Below, one piece after another: positions 47,260 to 57,427 of a stretch of DNA of 64,000 nucleotides. Numbering within the stretch: position 1 is the first letter of the stretch; the number at the start of each line of letters is the position of its first letter. Source of the DNA: Dacryopinax spathularia. Taxonomy: Eukaryota; Basidiomycota; Dacrymycetes; Dacrymycetales; Dacrymycetaceae. A model generated the notes under the pieces. It made no database searches. It was not told the origin of the DNA and saw only the letters and a program-made list of their open reading frames with translations. The stretch spans positions 1,612,001-1,676,000 of the forward strand of contig JBBPFI010000008.1 of NCBI GenBank assembly GCA_037974965.1. Direction: 5' to 3'. The position numbers and the translations under genes were made by a program.

Positions 47260-48051
47260 TCGGTGCCGAGAAAGGAGCGGAGGGCTGCGGCAGTCCGGGT
47301 AGGCGATTAGTCAAAAATGATCAGATCAGTTAGCGCCCATGTGCGCATTTGCGGCTGAACCGCCTTGGACATGGGGTCCTCACCGCTGTGCATGCCAATG
47401 ATGAAGCACAGGGATGTGTTGAGGGTGAGAGCGAAGCATGAGGAGACAGTCTAAGTCAGGCTACGATCAGCGACGGTTGATGCAAGAGGGGATGAGTCAG
47501 GCTACAAATGACAAGGCAGCATGTTCAATGGACACGACAGGCTAAGCTTGAAACCACTCCCGGCCCTCCCGTCCGGCTCGATGGCATTTGGGTTCGGTCA
47601 ATAAGTCAGGCTACCATGAGCAACATGCTAGGCCTCGTCGAGGGGTGAAGTGACGAGGCACGCGTGCTCGTGTGCGTCTCTTTCCCTGCCCCCCTCCGCG
47701 ATCGTTGCTGTACGGCTACGGCTAGGGTGGAGGTCTCAGCGTCAGGCTCCGCCTAAGTCAAAGCGCCAGCCCGTCCGAACTCTGTCTCGGACGTGTCAGA
47801 CTACCACGAGCATGGTGTGGGTAGATATTGCGTCCGGTTAAGCGTGCCCGTGGAGACGAGGGAAATAGTGGTATGCACGGCGCTGGACAGTGTATATGCC
47901 TAGCGATCACGCCCGAGAAGGTCATATATTCTGTCGTTAATACAAGGCAAATGTCCGTTGGGCATTCCCTCCTTGGATGTTCGACCTCCCATGGCGCAGC
48001 CTCGCGCGCCCCGGCAGGAAGGAGGCACGATTCTTGCTATCGATGGTGTTG
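47260..48051. other. Noncoding region with reversed minisatellite-core words
   Basis: No gene is supported between the stop at 47259 and the helicase stop at 48052. It holds the repeat-derived sequence described separately. Confidence 0.4.
47451..47830. repeat. Scattered copies of the minisatellite core in reverse orientation
   Basis: GTCAGGCTAC, the reverse complement of the core word GTAGCCTGAC of the 28-29.8 kb minisatellite, occurs exactly at 47455-47464, 47496-47505 and 47605-47614. Looser matches (GACAGGCTAAGC near 47537, GTCAGGCTCCGCC near 47741 and GTCAGACTACC near 47796) follow. There is no regular 70-bp period. The two groups are about 18-20 kb apart and oppositely oriented. Confidence 0.7.
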
Positions 48052-50030
48052 TCAGGTCGCGTTTGTGAGCGCGTCGCCCAACGTGAAAGGCATCCTCCGC
48101 ACCTCAGGACGCGGCTTTATGGTGCTGCGGCTCCACTCCGCCACAGCGGGATGGGGAACGAACTTATGCTGTCGCATCAGCGATGGGACAGGGACACAAA
48201 TTAGTGGTCGAACCTGGTCGAGAGTAGCATTAAGGATCTGTAAACCATCCAGTGTCGTACAACGAGTAATAGCAGAGTATGCCAGACCTGTGAGACGTTA
48301 AACGCGGAAGTGCGATCATGAAGGCAATGTACCTTTGCCAAAGCCCTTGAACAGATCGACTGTAACTTTCGGAAGCGTTGCGCCTTGTGCTTTGTGCACG
48401 GTGAATGCCCAAGCTAGACTCAGGGGAATCTAGGTATGTTGTCAGGAAGAGAAAGCCGTAACACCGCGGGGGTTAGAGTAAAGAAATGGGCGTCTCTACG
48501 CACTTGAGTGCGGAACGCAATGACTTCGTCCTCGATACGAAATGACCAGGTGCATGGCTGAAGAAGCAGGAGCTCAGGGGCGCGGGATGATCGTCCGAAA
48601 CGGAACTCCACCAGTGGATAGATAAGATCAGCGGGGGTATTGTTTGAGGAAGGACCGCCAGAAGGGTAGTCCTGATAGCGGGGCTGTTGCGAGTAACCTT
48701 CCGAGAGCAGCCACTGCGCGGCGGTTAGGAAGGCCCGAACAATACCAAGACTTCCGTTCACAAGGTCGCGCTCGAAAGACACATTGCGGAGGAGCATGAC
48801 CTGAGCGCCGACTTTCAGATGCAGTTGGGAAGGCGCTTGAAGGCCACGCAGGAGCCAAGCACGCTCTGTTGGGCTGCGTGTACCGCCATCAACCGCGTGG
48901 AAAGACCGCACAGGCAAATCGATTCTGTCGAGGTAATCCGCATTCATCGCATCAACGTCTGCGCGAAGGGGAAAGCTAGCCGCAAGGCAAGAGTGAGCAA
49001 TTAGGGAAAGAGACCGAACGAGCCTACTATCTTAGCTTACAGATGAACAGGCTCCACGCCATCTGCACAATTGAGCGGCCTGGCCAGCTTTTGGAGCTCG
49101 CGAACAAGGTGAGGAGAAGACACACCACACCGTAGCTGGTGCAGTAAATGAACCAGCTCTAATCCGAGTTAACGGTTACAAGATGCTCCGCGAATCAGAA
49201 CAGGCACACGAGCGCTCACCTGGATCACTCTGCCGGAACACCTCGGACAGCACGCAGACATGGTGCACACATTGAGGCCAGTGAGCTGCTTGGAAAGCGT
49301 ACTTCGCCAAAGCGCGACCCTTGCTGATAGGAGGAAGCTGGAAAAAGTCGCCAGCTAGGATGAGCTACATTGCATTAGCGCATCCCTTGGTTGTTGGGGA
49401 TGACGAAGCGGGCACTGACTTGAATACCGCCAAATGGGGCGGTGGAGTGCCTCAACTGCTCTACAGCAGCTTTGAGAGCTTCGAATAGTGAAGCACTCAT
49501 TAGAGATACTAGATAGTGATGCCAGATTAACAACGTACGTGGGCTGGATAACGACCGCGCAAACCTTCATCAATGAACCACGCTTGCGATTGCATGACTC
49601 GTGCCTGCGCGTCCGGTCGCTTGCGGATCTCATTGATCAGGTCGTCTTTGCTACCATCGGCAATACCTATACCACAGAAATCATGCAAAGTGGTTCCTCC
49701 GAGCTCGTAAGCGGCACGTCCTGTCATTGCGCATACGCCCACTGCGTTCCGGGTCGGATGCAAGCGGTGCATATACTCAACAGCCTTTCTCAGCAGAAAG
49801 GTCTTGCCGGTACCTAGGATGAGGTTCAGAATCACGCAAGGAGGGGCAAAGGACTGTGGGCGAATACCTGCGGATCCGGTAATGAATACGTTTGCGCCGG
49901 CAGATATCAGCTGGAGGACGTGGTTCTGCTCTTTCGAAAGCGGAGAGGATAGATCCTGGGTTGCGATTGAGCTGGACACCAAGCAAGTCGCTACAAGAGC
50001 ACGGAACTGAGGATGGGAAAGCCGTTGCAT
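48052..50030 (-). CDS. PIF1-family DNA helicase, apparently complete, about 550 aa
   Basis: A superfamily 1B 5'-3' DNA helicase acting on G-quadruplexes, forks and R-loops. On the minus strand, exons give [16 protein letters not shown], then [20 protein letters not shown]. The Walker A motif [14 protein letters not shown] is split by an intron, followed by [20 protein letters not shown], Walker B (QAWFIDE) and [17 protein letters not shown]. Later come [49 protein letters not shown] and the last motif [17 protein letters not shown]. The protein ends at 48052. All helicase motifs are seen in the right order across several introns. It lacks an organelle-targeting or Rep (Helitron) domain. The start at 50030 is the best ATG, but an upstream exon is possible. 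Host or accessory helicase. Confidence 0.85.
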
Positions 50031-50295
50031 CCATCATGAGTGTGTGACGCAGATGAATGCACTTGTGCCGAGTGGCCGGGCGAACGTAAATCAGGAAGAG
50101 TCCAAGCGCGCTGGGCGCGTCGCTAAAATGAGTCAAGGGTGCGGTCATCGTAGCCCTCAGGGCCAATCTTTCGGACCAACAAACATGGATGAATTACGGC
50201 AACAAGGGTTATCGACCTTCTACGGAAGGAGACCACAATATTTTCATAGAGAATAAAACAGGGGGGAGGCGAAGCTTGGCGGGATAGGGGTGATA
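50031..50295. other. Spacer between HECT-like and helicase genes
   Basis: About 265 bp between the helicase start and the stop of the next minus-strand gene. It presumably contains the helicase promoter. Confidence 0.4.
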
Positions 50296-53200
50296 TTAGA
50301 CCATGTTGAAATTGGGGCGAGATTCCAGTAGCAGGGCGTGAAGGTGGCGATCGAAAGGCACTAGATCTTCCTCATTTTGGGCCAGACTCAGTAACGTAGA
50401 CCCGTAGAAAAGGGTGAGTTGATCAAAGCAAACGTGTGTGGTGATAGACGAGTCCGGCTGGTGCTGTCGATTGATAATACGCGGGCGAAGATGAATCTGA
50501 GAATGATAAGGAATGACGGCAAGCTGGGACGCGCGCATGCAATCGCACCTGAATTTTTTCGCCGTATGCTAAGCGGACATGCCCATGACTGATGTACGTC
50601 ATATTGTGGATGCGGATTTCTGGCTTGCTCGTGGCTTGGATACGTGACGCCTCGTCAATGCCATGGGTCTCATACAATGCCTCCAGCTGTTCGGCGAAGA
50701 CATCGTCTCGAGAAGGTGGATGACCCGGCGTTCTGAGGTATCGTATGACGGCTTGCTGTATATGACGCTGATCGCGGCTATAGAACTCGCTACCCTTCCA
50801 TTCGATGTGGTTAGCGGTGAAGTTGAGGGGTTGCAGGGCCGGGTCACGATAAATCGCCCAGATCCATGACTTCAGCGCCATAGCGGCCTGAGCGGTGAAC
50901 ATCTGTATGGCGAGTCACAATAGGAGTAGCCACAAAGTTTGCGCGACGTACCCCAGAGAGGCCGAGAATATTCCATCCATCAGAAAAGGCATCGAACTCC
51001 GCACTGTAGGGTGTGGCCGGTGATCCAAATGTACATTGACGAAGGAGAGCCTTATATATGCGGTGGTGCTGATCATAAGTCATCTTGAGAGTGGACAGGT
51101 CGGACGGTAAATCCTGCAAATACGACGATATGAGTGGGTCTGGAACAGCAGGCGAGACAGGAGGCGGGCAGCGAGACGCACCAGCTCCAGTTGGTATATT
51201 TGGCGGGTCAATGAAGGATCGCCGATAGAGACCGAAAAAGAACCCATGGAATCGGGAGAGTTGGCGCCGTGAGGGGAGGCTGACCTGGAGTCCTTGGAAG
51301 AGGGCAAAGCTTGCCATTGCGAAAGGATGCGTGCTGCCTCTGGGGAAAAGGTGCGGATGAACGGGAGGTCTTCGCATTCTTCGAGGGCCACGTTGCCATG
51401 GACAGCGGTAGCGACATATAGAAGGTAGGGGGAAAGATTCAGGGGTGGAGTTGCTGTGTAAACTGTCCATAGAAAAGCGAGGATACCCAAAGCACGGAAC
51501 AGTTGGAGACGGTCGTATGGAAGCGTCGTGTCAGGGTTGACACGAAATGCGCGCCAACCGTCAGGAGTATCGACCAGGCATGGGGCCAGTTTGGCGGCAA
51601 GTTGAGATAAGGCGGAAGCGAGAGCGGCACGCGCGGGACCAGAGCCATACGTCACCAGCAGGCCGAGGTCTTCAGGATATCTAGGTACATGGGTACTGGG
51701 GGAACGTGTGTATCAGTGAGATGCTCAATGGCGTCTGGCGAAATGCGCACATGACAACTTGATAATATTGTGGCGCAAATTGGGCGACATAATACTGCAG
51801 ATTGCGGAAGTGGGAAGCGGCAGGTTCAGAGCCATTTTCCCGATCGGCCAGATGGATGAGAGAAAGAAGAGAAGTAAGCATGCTTTCTCCAAGATGTTCG
51901 AATGCCAGAGGGGTGTTAGCATGGCCGGGTGGCTGCTGCGCAGTGAAGATATGGCGCCCTGTTGGACTGCGCAGGTCTTCCGGTCCACCCGGACCGTTAA
52001 CTGCCAGAAGCAGGGTAGGGAACAATCGTTTCGCACGGCCACGCCATGCGGTCAGGGCAAGCTCTTGGTCGCCTCTAGGTGGGGCCCAAATGGAAGGGCC
52101 CACGGGCACGTCGGGATCGATGCTATAGCCACCAATCAGAAAGCGGGAGGGCACATTGCTAGCTCCGTCCTCAGAATCGGAAAGCGACCAAATAGAGGGG
52201 CTACGAGGAGGAGGGCGAGCGAGGCCAGGAAGGTCGGTGCTATCTGGCGGAGGAGTCGGAACGCGCGGAAGGTTGCCCTGTCGGGAGGGAGAACGGGGGA
52301 GTGGCTCGAGGGACATGGGCGCAAGCGGGGAACCACGATTCGGGACGGGAGGAATCTGGTTAGGCACCTCCGGCCCGTTGCTCGAGGTGGAGTGGCTCTC
52401 CCGAGCACTCGCAATCAGGGGAGACGGATCGCGGAAGGATGTGATAGGGGCAGAGCTGTCGGGACCAAGATTGAAGGCACGAGAAGGAGAAGGCGATTCC
52501 GGAACGGTCGCTGACTAATATCGCCAATCAGTAGGGAACACGACTGATTGAGAAGAGGCACAAACATTCAGACGAGAAGGGGCTGTCGGAGGAAAAGGAG
52601 AAGGCGAAAAAAGCGAGTTCGAAAAGGTTGACGAAGGGGTGAAGGACGGCGAAATGGGTGCCGTAGAAATACCCGGGATAGCATGAATAGCGGGCGCCAT
52701 TTGCTGGGCGACGGCGCTTGGTAGCGTCGGCGGAGACACCACACAGACGGGTTGTAGACAGTCCGCGTGCATGTGTGGGATGCCGGGACGACTATGTTCC
52801 AGCTGGTCGAGGGCGACACGGGGAAAACAGCGGTGATAGCCAGGTGCTCGGCTAAGTGTTGTGGGCAGGGGTCCTACCATGGCACCGAAACGGGGAGCTG
52901 TGTAAGGTCAGCGCGTGGGTCGAATATGGAGGTGGGTGAACGAGAACGGACCAAGAAAGATGAGCAAGGGGGCACGGTATGATACACGAGGATCCAGCCA
53001 TTTCTTGTAGATTGCCTTAAACTGTTTCAGTATCGGTTGGAGACCGTCAAAGCGAGGTACAGGGGCATAGGGGCCGGGTATGCCATGCGATCTGCGCCCG
53101 GGTATGATAAAGTGAAATTCAGAGTTGGGATAAGGGGGATCCGCGAGCGAGGAACCGCTTGAAGGGAAGAGCGCAATGGGATGCGATTCAGGGGGTTCAG

Positions 53201-54316
53201 GCAGAGCCAAGTTGTGCTGTTCAAGGTGCGAGATCAGATCGGATCGAAATTGCGAAAATTTAGAATCGGCAGTGAGTGTGAGGCGGTGCAGGAGACCGAA
53301 TTCTTCAAAGCGATTGAGCAATTGTGTGAGCTGAGGAGGATTGAGCCCTGATAAAGGACAATCAGTCAGAGGGAAGACAATGGCGTCTCCTGAAAGCTGG
53401 AAAATAGTTAGAGAAGGCAGAGTTAACGGCAATTGGGTGCGGTACCGGGACGGGTAGGAGAACTGCGAGGACGGCGGTTTCGGGAAAGGCAGGAGTATTG
53501 AGATAACGTTCCGGGGGACGAGCAGTCGCCGTTGGGTCCGCAGTGCGGCCGAAAGGTGCAGCTGGTGATGTATCGACAGGGATGCGGGATGCGACAAGAC
53601 CGGATGACGGGCGCCTGGCGATAGCGGAGCGGCGCGTGGAGGAGCCCTGTTGCGAACGCGAATGCCGGGCTGCTGCCTCGATACGCTGTTGATTAGCGTT
53701 GGGGGTTGTGTGTTGCAGGCGTGATTGGAAGGGAACGCCCCCAATTCGCTGTGGGGAGAGGCTGAGAAGAGCCTGAAGAGGTGCGGGAGGTTGGACGTGA
53801 GAAGGACTTGCGTGGACAGTCAACGAGGGCCTTTGAGCGGTTGAAGCGTGCTGGGCCACGGTTGAAGCAGGCTCAGAATCAGTAGCGACAGAGATTGAAA
53901 TGGCAATGCCACTCGGATAGTGATGAGAATAAGGCACACCGCAGAGTGCGCCACCAGGAACGGGGTTCACGCAGAGCAATTCTTGCGGCCAGTTGGGAGC
54001 AGGCTGAGCTCAACGGCACAAGTCAGCGAGGTACAGACGCTAAAGATAGATGGCGGCGCACGTTATAGAAGTATTTGCAGGATCCTACAGAGCTCTGGAA
54101 ACGGAGGGGCTTGGGATGGCGATGGAGTCTGAGGGCACAGGTGCAGACGCAGAGCGTGTCGGGCGTGAAACGGCTCGGCTCAGGCGGCTGTAGAGGACGT
54201 GAGCTGAGTGTGATGGACGATGTGAAGGAGGTACTCACACTGCAGAGGAAGGTCTCACAGTGATCGCAATTGGTGCAAGAGAGCGACGGCGACGACAGGG
54301 TATGTTGGGAGGACAT
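50296..54316 (-). CDS. Large protein with N-terminal Cys-rich finger and C-terminal HECT-like E3 ligase domain
   Basis: Minus strand, many exons, roughly 1150 residues. The start MSSQHTLSSPSLSCTNCDHC opens a zinc-type cluster, completed after an intron by PAPNWPQELLCVNPVPGGAL and CGVPYSHHYP. A long Pro/Ser/Arg-rich disordered stretch follows. The C-terminal third matches the HECT fold in order: N-lobe elements LQLFRALGILAFLWTVY and PPLNLSPYLLYVA, then LQPLNFTANHIEWKGSEFYS with RDQRHIQQAVIRYL, and finally THVCFDQLTLFYG, which carries the thioester Cys (codon at 50428-50430). The protein ends 29 residues later at LLLESRPNFNMV, like normal HECT C-termini. HECT enzymes take ubiquitin from E2 on this Cys and pass it to substrates. 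The N-terminal exons and some junctions near 52.5-53 kb are not firm. Confidence 0.65.
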
Positions 54317-55605
54317 GAGTAACGAATATGGAGGGTGAAGGTTGCGGCAGCCAAACGAGTGAACGACAAACCGATGTAAACAGAAGGTATGAACGCGTCC
54401 ACTTGCACAGCGTGAGGGGGGGTATCAAATGGATACACACGGCAGGCGGTCCGGATGTTTGATGGATCGGTCACGGAGGAAAGGAGAGATGATGGGAACG
54501 AGGACACCAGACGTTGGTCGCAAGACTGGGATACACCGGGTGCCTGGGCCGGAGCTGGGCGAGACGGATGTATATCATGGGTCTGAGCGAGTGGGAATCT
54601 GAAAGTTGAAAGATGTGTGGAATTGAGAAATGTGTCGAGTTGAGATGCAGTGGAAAGGCAGGGAGGAGAGAGGAGTTGTGTGGTCGGGGCGAGTGAGGGA
54701 AACGAGTGGGCAATAGGGCCTACATTGGGGTTGATGGGGGCGTATCAATGGCTTTCAGTGGATGTACGGGCATTGTAGTGGAAGTCAGGGGGAAGTACGG
54801 GTCTTTAAGGGTCCATAGTGGAAACTAAAGATTATCTCCCCGGACCCTAAATATTGTCCCATCCTTCTAGTCATAGCCGACTGGAATGCAAAATCAGCTG
54901 GCGACCAACTGCAAAGCCGTCTTCTACCGAGCGTTGTTCACTTCGCTTCCACTGCCCACTATGATTGTATACTACTGTCGCTTTCTGCAGCTACGCTGAG
55001 CTATTTTTGACCGATCTTGTCTTCCAATATCTGCATTATCTAAGTTGCGTCAGATGCCACGCATCGCTTACGAACCGGGACCCTCCGACAATGCGTACGG
55101 GAATACCACGCGATTTTGGCTTTGGTAAGCCATTGGTCATGTGGGGTTCCTACGACCCGGTACCCTGAAGGTGGAAGCCACGGTGAGCCCCATCGTGCTG
55201 CACAACAGACAACCACGAAGCACCATGTTCTTCCCCTTAACCGGGTTTCGGTGCGATTGGGAGAAAAACTTGGCAACGGACTATAGTGGACTATGTAGTC
55301 ATCTGCGCCCGAGATGGCTTCCGGATCTGCAAAACTGCAGAGCGACCCGACTTGAGACTAGCATTCAAACGGCGAGGTTCGTGCGAACACGAATTACCAC
55401 ACAGTCATCAGATCGGCGCTTCCGAGGTTCTTTGTAGGCTCAGAAGTCTTGCAAAATCTACTGCTTCTGCCGACTCCTGCCGGCCAATCGACAGCTGAAG
55501 ATCCCTTGCGGATCAGTGGAATCGTATTTAAGGCACAACGCCAAGCCGAATACATGCTGTAATAAAACTCATCTCAGTTCGTAGCCTTCGAGGCAGCCAG
55601 CAACC
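54317..55605. other. Intergenic region at the right end of the accessory block
   Basis: Upstream of the HECT-like gene lie G-rich words (about 54715-54860) with GGGTCC and GGACCCTAAA, similar in style to the stretch at 25967-26065. The right part should contain the reductase promoter. Open frames on the minus strand near 54235-54507 have no motif and may be 5' exons of the HECT-like gene. Confidence 0.35.
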
Positions 55606-56744
55606 ATGGATGAAGATATGACAGTGCTCATCACTGGAGCGCCTGAGTTCCTGGGCTCCGCCATCGTCTTGCGAGCCCTTGCTCGGGGATACAAGGTCAA
55701 GGGAGTCGTCGTGCGTTCTACTTCCTTTTGGCTTCTTCTCGCCCTTCATTAACGAAGAATAGGCCACGCAAGAGGAGGCGAACGCGTTCCTTCGCCAGCA
55801 TCCCCAGAAGACCCAGAAGCTTCGATTTTCCATCGTTCCGGACCTCACCGATGAGGCCGCTCTTCTGGCAGCGACGATCGATGCTGACTACATCATCCAT
55901 ACGGGATCATCAGCACCAGAAAGTTCGAAACCGATCCCGGACGTACTAAATAATGCCATCGAATCCACCCGCACAGTCTTGCGCGTCGCATCTCAGCGCC
56001 CGGCAATCAAGCATGTCGTTATCACCAGCAGCGAGGCTGCCGTTACTCATCAAGATGCCGGTATAACCACCGGAAAATTATACACCGCGGAGGACCGGAG
56101 CTCGGTGACATGGGAAGACGCGCTCCCAGCGAAAGACCCAGTCCTCGTGGCCGAGCTCTCAAGATTGTTTGCGGAGCGGACTGCATGGGATTACGTGGAA
56201 AACCAGCAGCCCCACTTCAGCATCACAGTTTTCTGCCCGGCACGGATTCTTGGGCCACCAATGCAGCCCATTGCTAGCCTGGACAAGCTGGACGAGTCAT
56301 CAGCATATATTTGGAACATGTTGAGGAGCGGCGCACCGGAGATCCCGCCAACGCTCCGCCCACTAATGATCGATGTCCGAGATCTGTAAGCCCCTTTTTC
56401 TTGCCTGCTTCACCGCGGAGAGCACGGCAAGCTGACTGAGTCGGTGTAGAGCTCAGCTGCACGTGGACGCACTGCCAAACCCAAGCGCTAAGAACCAGAG
56501 GTATCTGGCAGCAGGAGACTCCGCAAATGGCGAGGACATCGTCTCCGCGCTCAAGGAGGTCTGCCCGGAAATTACCCTCCGGCCCGCCAGCGGCCCCTAC
56601 CGTAACCGATCGTCTCGCTACACTTTCGACACTTCCAAAACTGAGCTGGATTTCGAAATCGAGTGGACGCCGCTGAAAAAGACCATCGCCGATACGGTGA
56701 AGGTGCTGCTTGAGAAAAAGAACCAGCTTGCGGTGAAGCCGTAG
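55606..56744 (+). CDS. Extended short-chain dehydrogenase/reductase-like protein, 340 aa, catalytic Tyr/Lys missing
   Basis: Resembles fungal cinnamoyl-CoA reductase/dihydroflavonol reductase-like enzymes that use NADPH. Three exons (55606-55710, 55763-56385, 56450-56744) join in phase. The N-terminus is VLITGAPEFLGSAIVLRALA; the usual TGxxGxxG has Glu instead of its middle Gly. TSSEAAVTHQDAG supplies the conserved Ser. Where family members have YxxSK followed by AExxAWD(F/Y)V, this protein reads AELSRLFAERTAWDYV, so Tyr and Lys are replaced by Ala and Arg. FCPARILGPP, RDLAQLHVDALPNP and the C-terminal fold segment are normal. Intact introns and frame suggest an expressed, perhaps catalytically dead, paralogue; an alternative alignment of the active site cannot be ruled out. 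Confidence 0.85.
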
Positions 56745-57427
56745 GGAGGCGAGTGATGTCTCAGACCTCCCCGCTATTTCTCCTTGTGTATTCCTGTCCA
56801 CCTGTATCTCCGTAACCCTCTTTCATGCAATCGATATCCCTATTTTCCTTCATGAGAACCAGGAGAGACGGTGGATATGTGACATCCGGTCTCCCGCCTC
56901 TGTAGTGTCACAGGGTTGCTCTGAATATTTACGTGCAATATGCCTTTCGGGAGCGCCCATGCTAACATTTCGTTCGACTTGAACCGCTCCAGGAGATTGG
57001 CCACCAGTCCCCGCTTCAAGACGAACAAACAATGCAGGTCACCGTTACTTGTCTTCTGCAAGGACGGGTCTGCGTGGCCACGGTGCGCAGGCAGGAGCTG
57101 GCTCAACTACAGTAGCAGCTCTGGACAGCTGCAGCAGACGGCCAAGGCAACCATGAAAAAGTCTCTGCCGTACAGACCGCACCTTCCGCCACCTCGGCAT
57201 CCGTCCTCCACGTGTGCGGAGCGTAATCCCGTCTTCTGCCCTCTTCTGGCCTGATTGTGAACGTGACCGGTAGCGTGCCGCCTCCTGGCCGCGTAGTGTG
57301 TTCCTGGCCACAGTTTCGGATGGCGCTCTGTTCGACGATACCGCGGCGTGGTCATCTGTATCAGAATGGAGAGTATTGTTGTATTCGCAGCCGCCGTGCC
57401 GTTCTATCCAGTCCTGGCTTGTCAGAT
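56745..57427. other. Convergent intergenic region
   Basis: It lies between the reductase stop and the monooxygenase stop. No supported gene. Confidence 0.4.

Noticed and set aside
48052-50030. Helitron RepHel protein
   Set aside because: Only the PIF1 helicase part is present; I found no HUH Rep motif or zinc-finger region upstream.
23856-54316. Starship-type giant element
   Set aside because: No tyrosine-recombinase captain gene was recognised at either edge, and these are described from ascomycetes.
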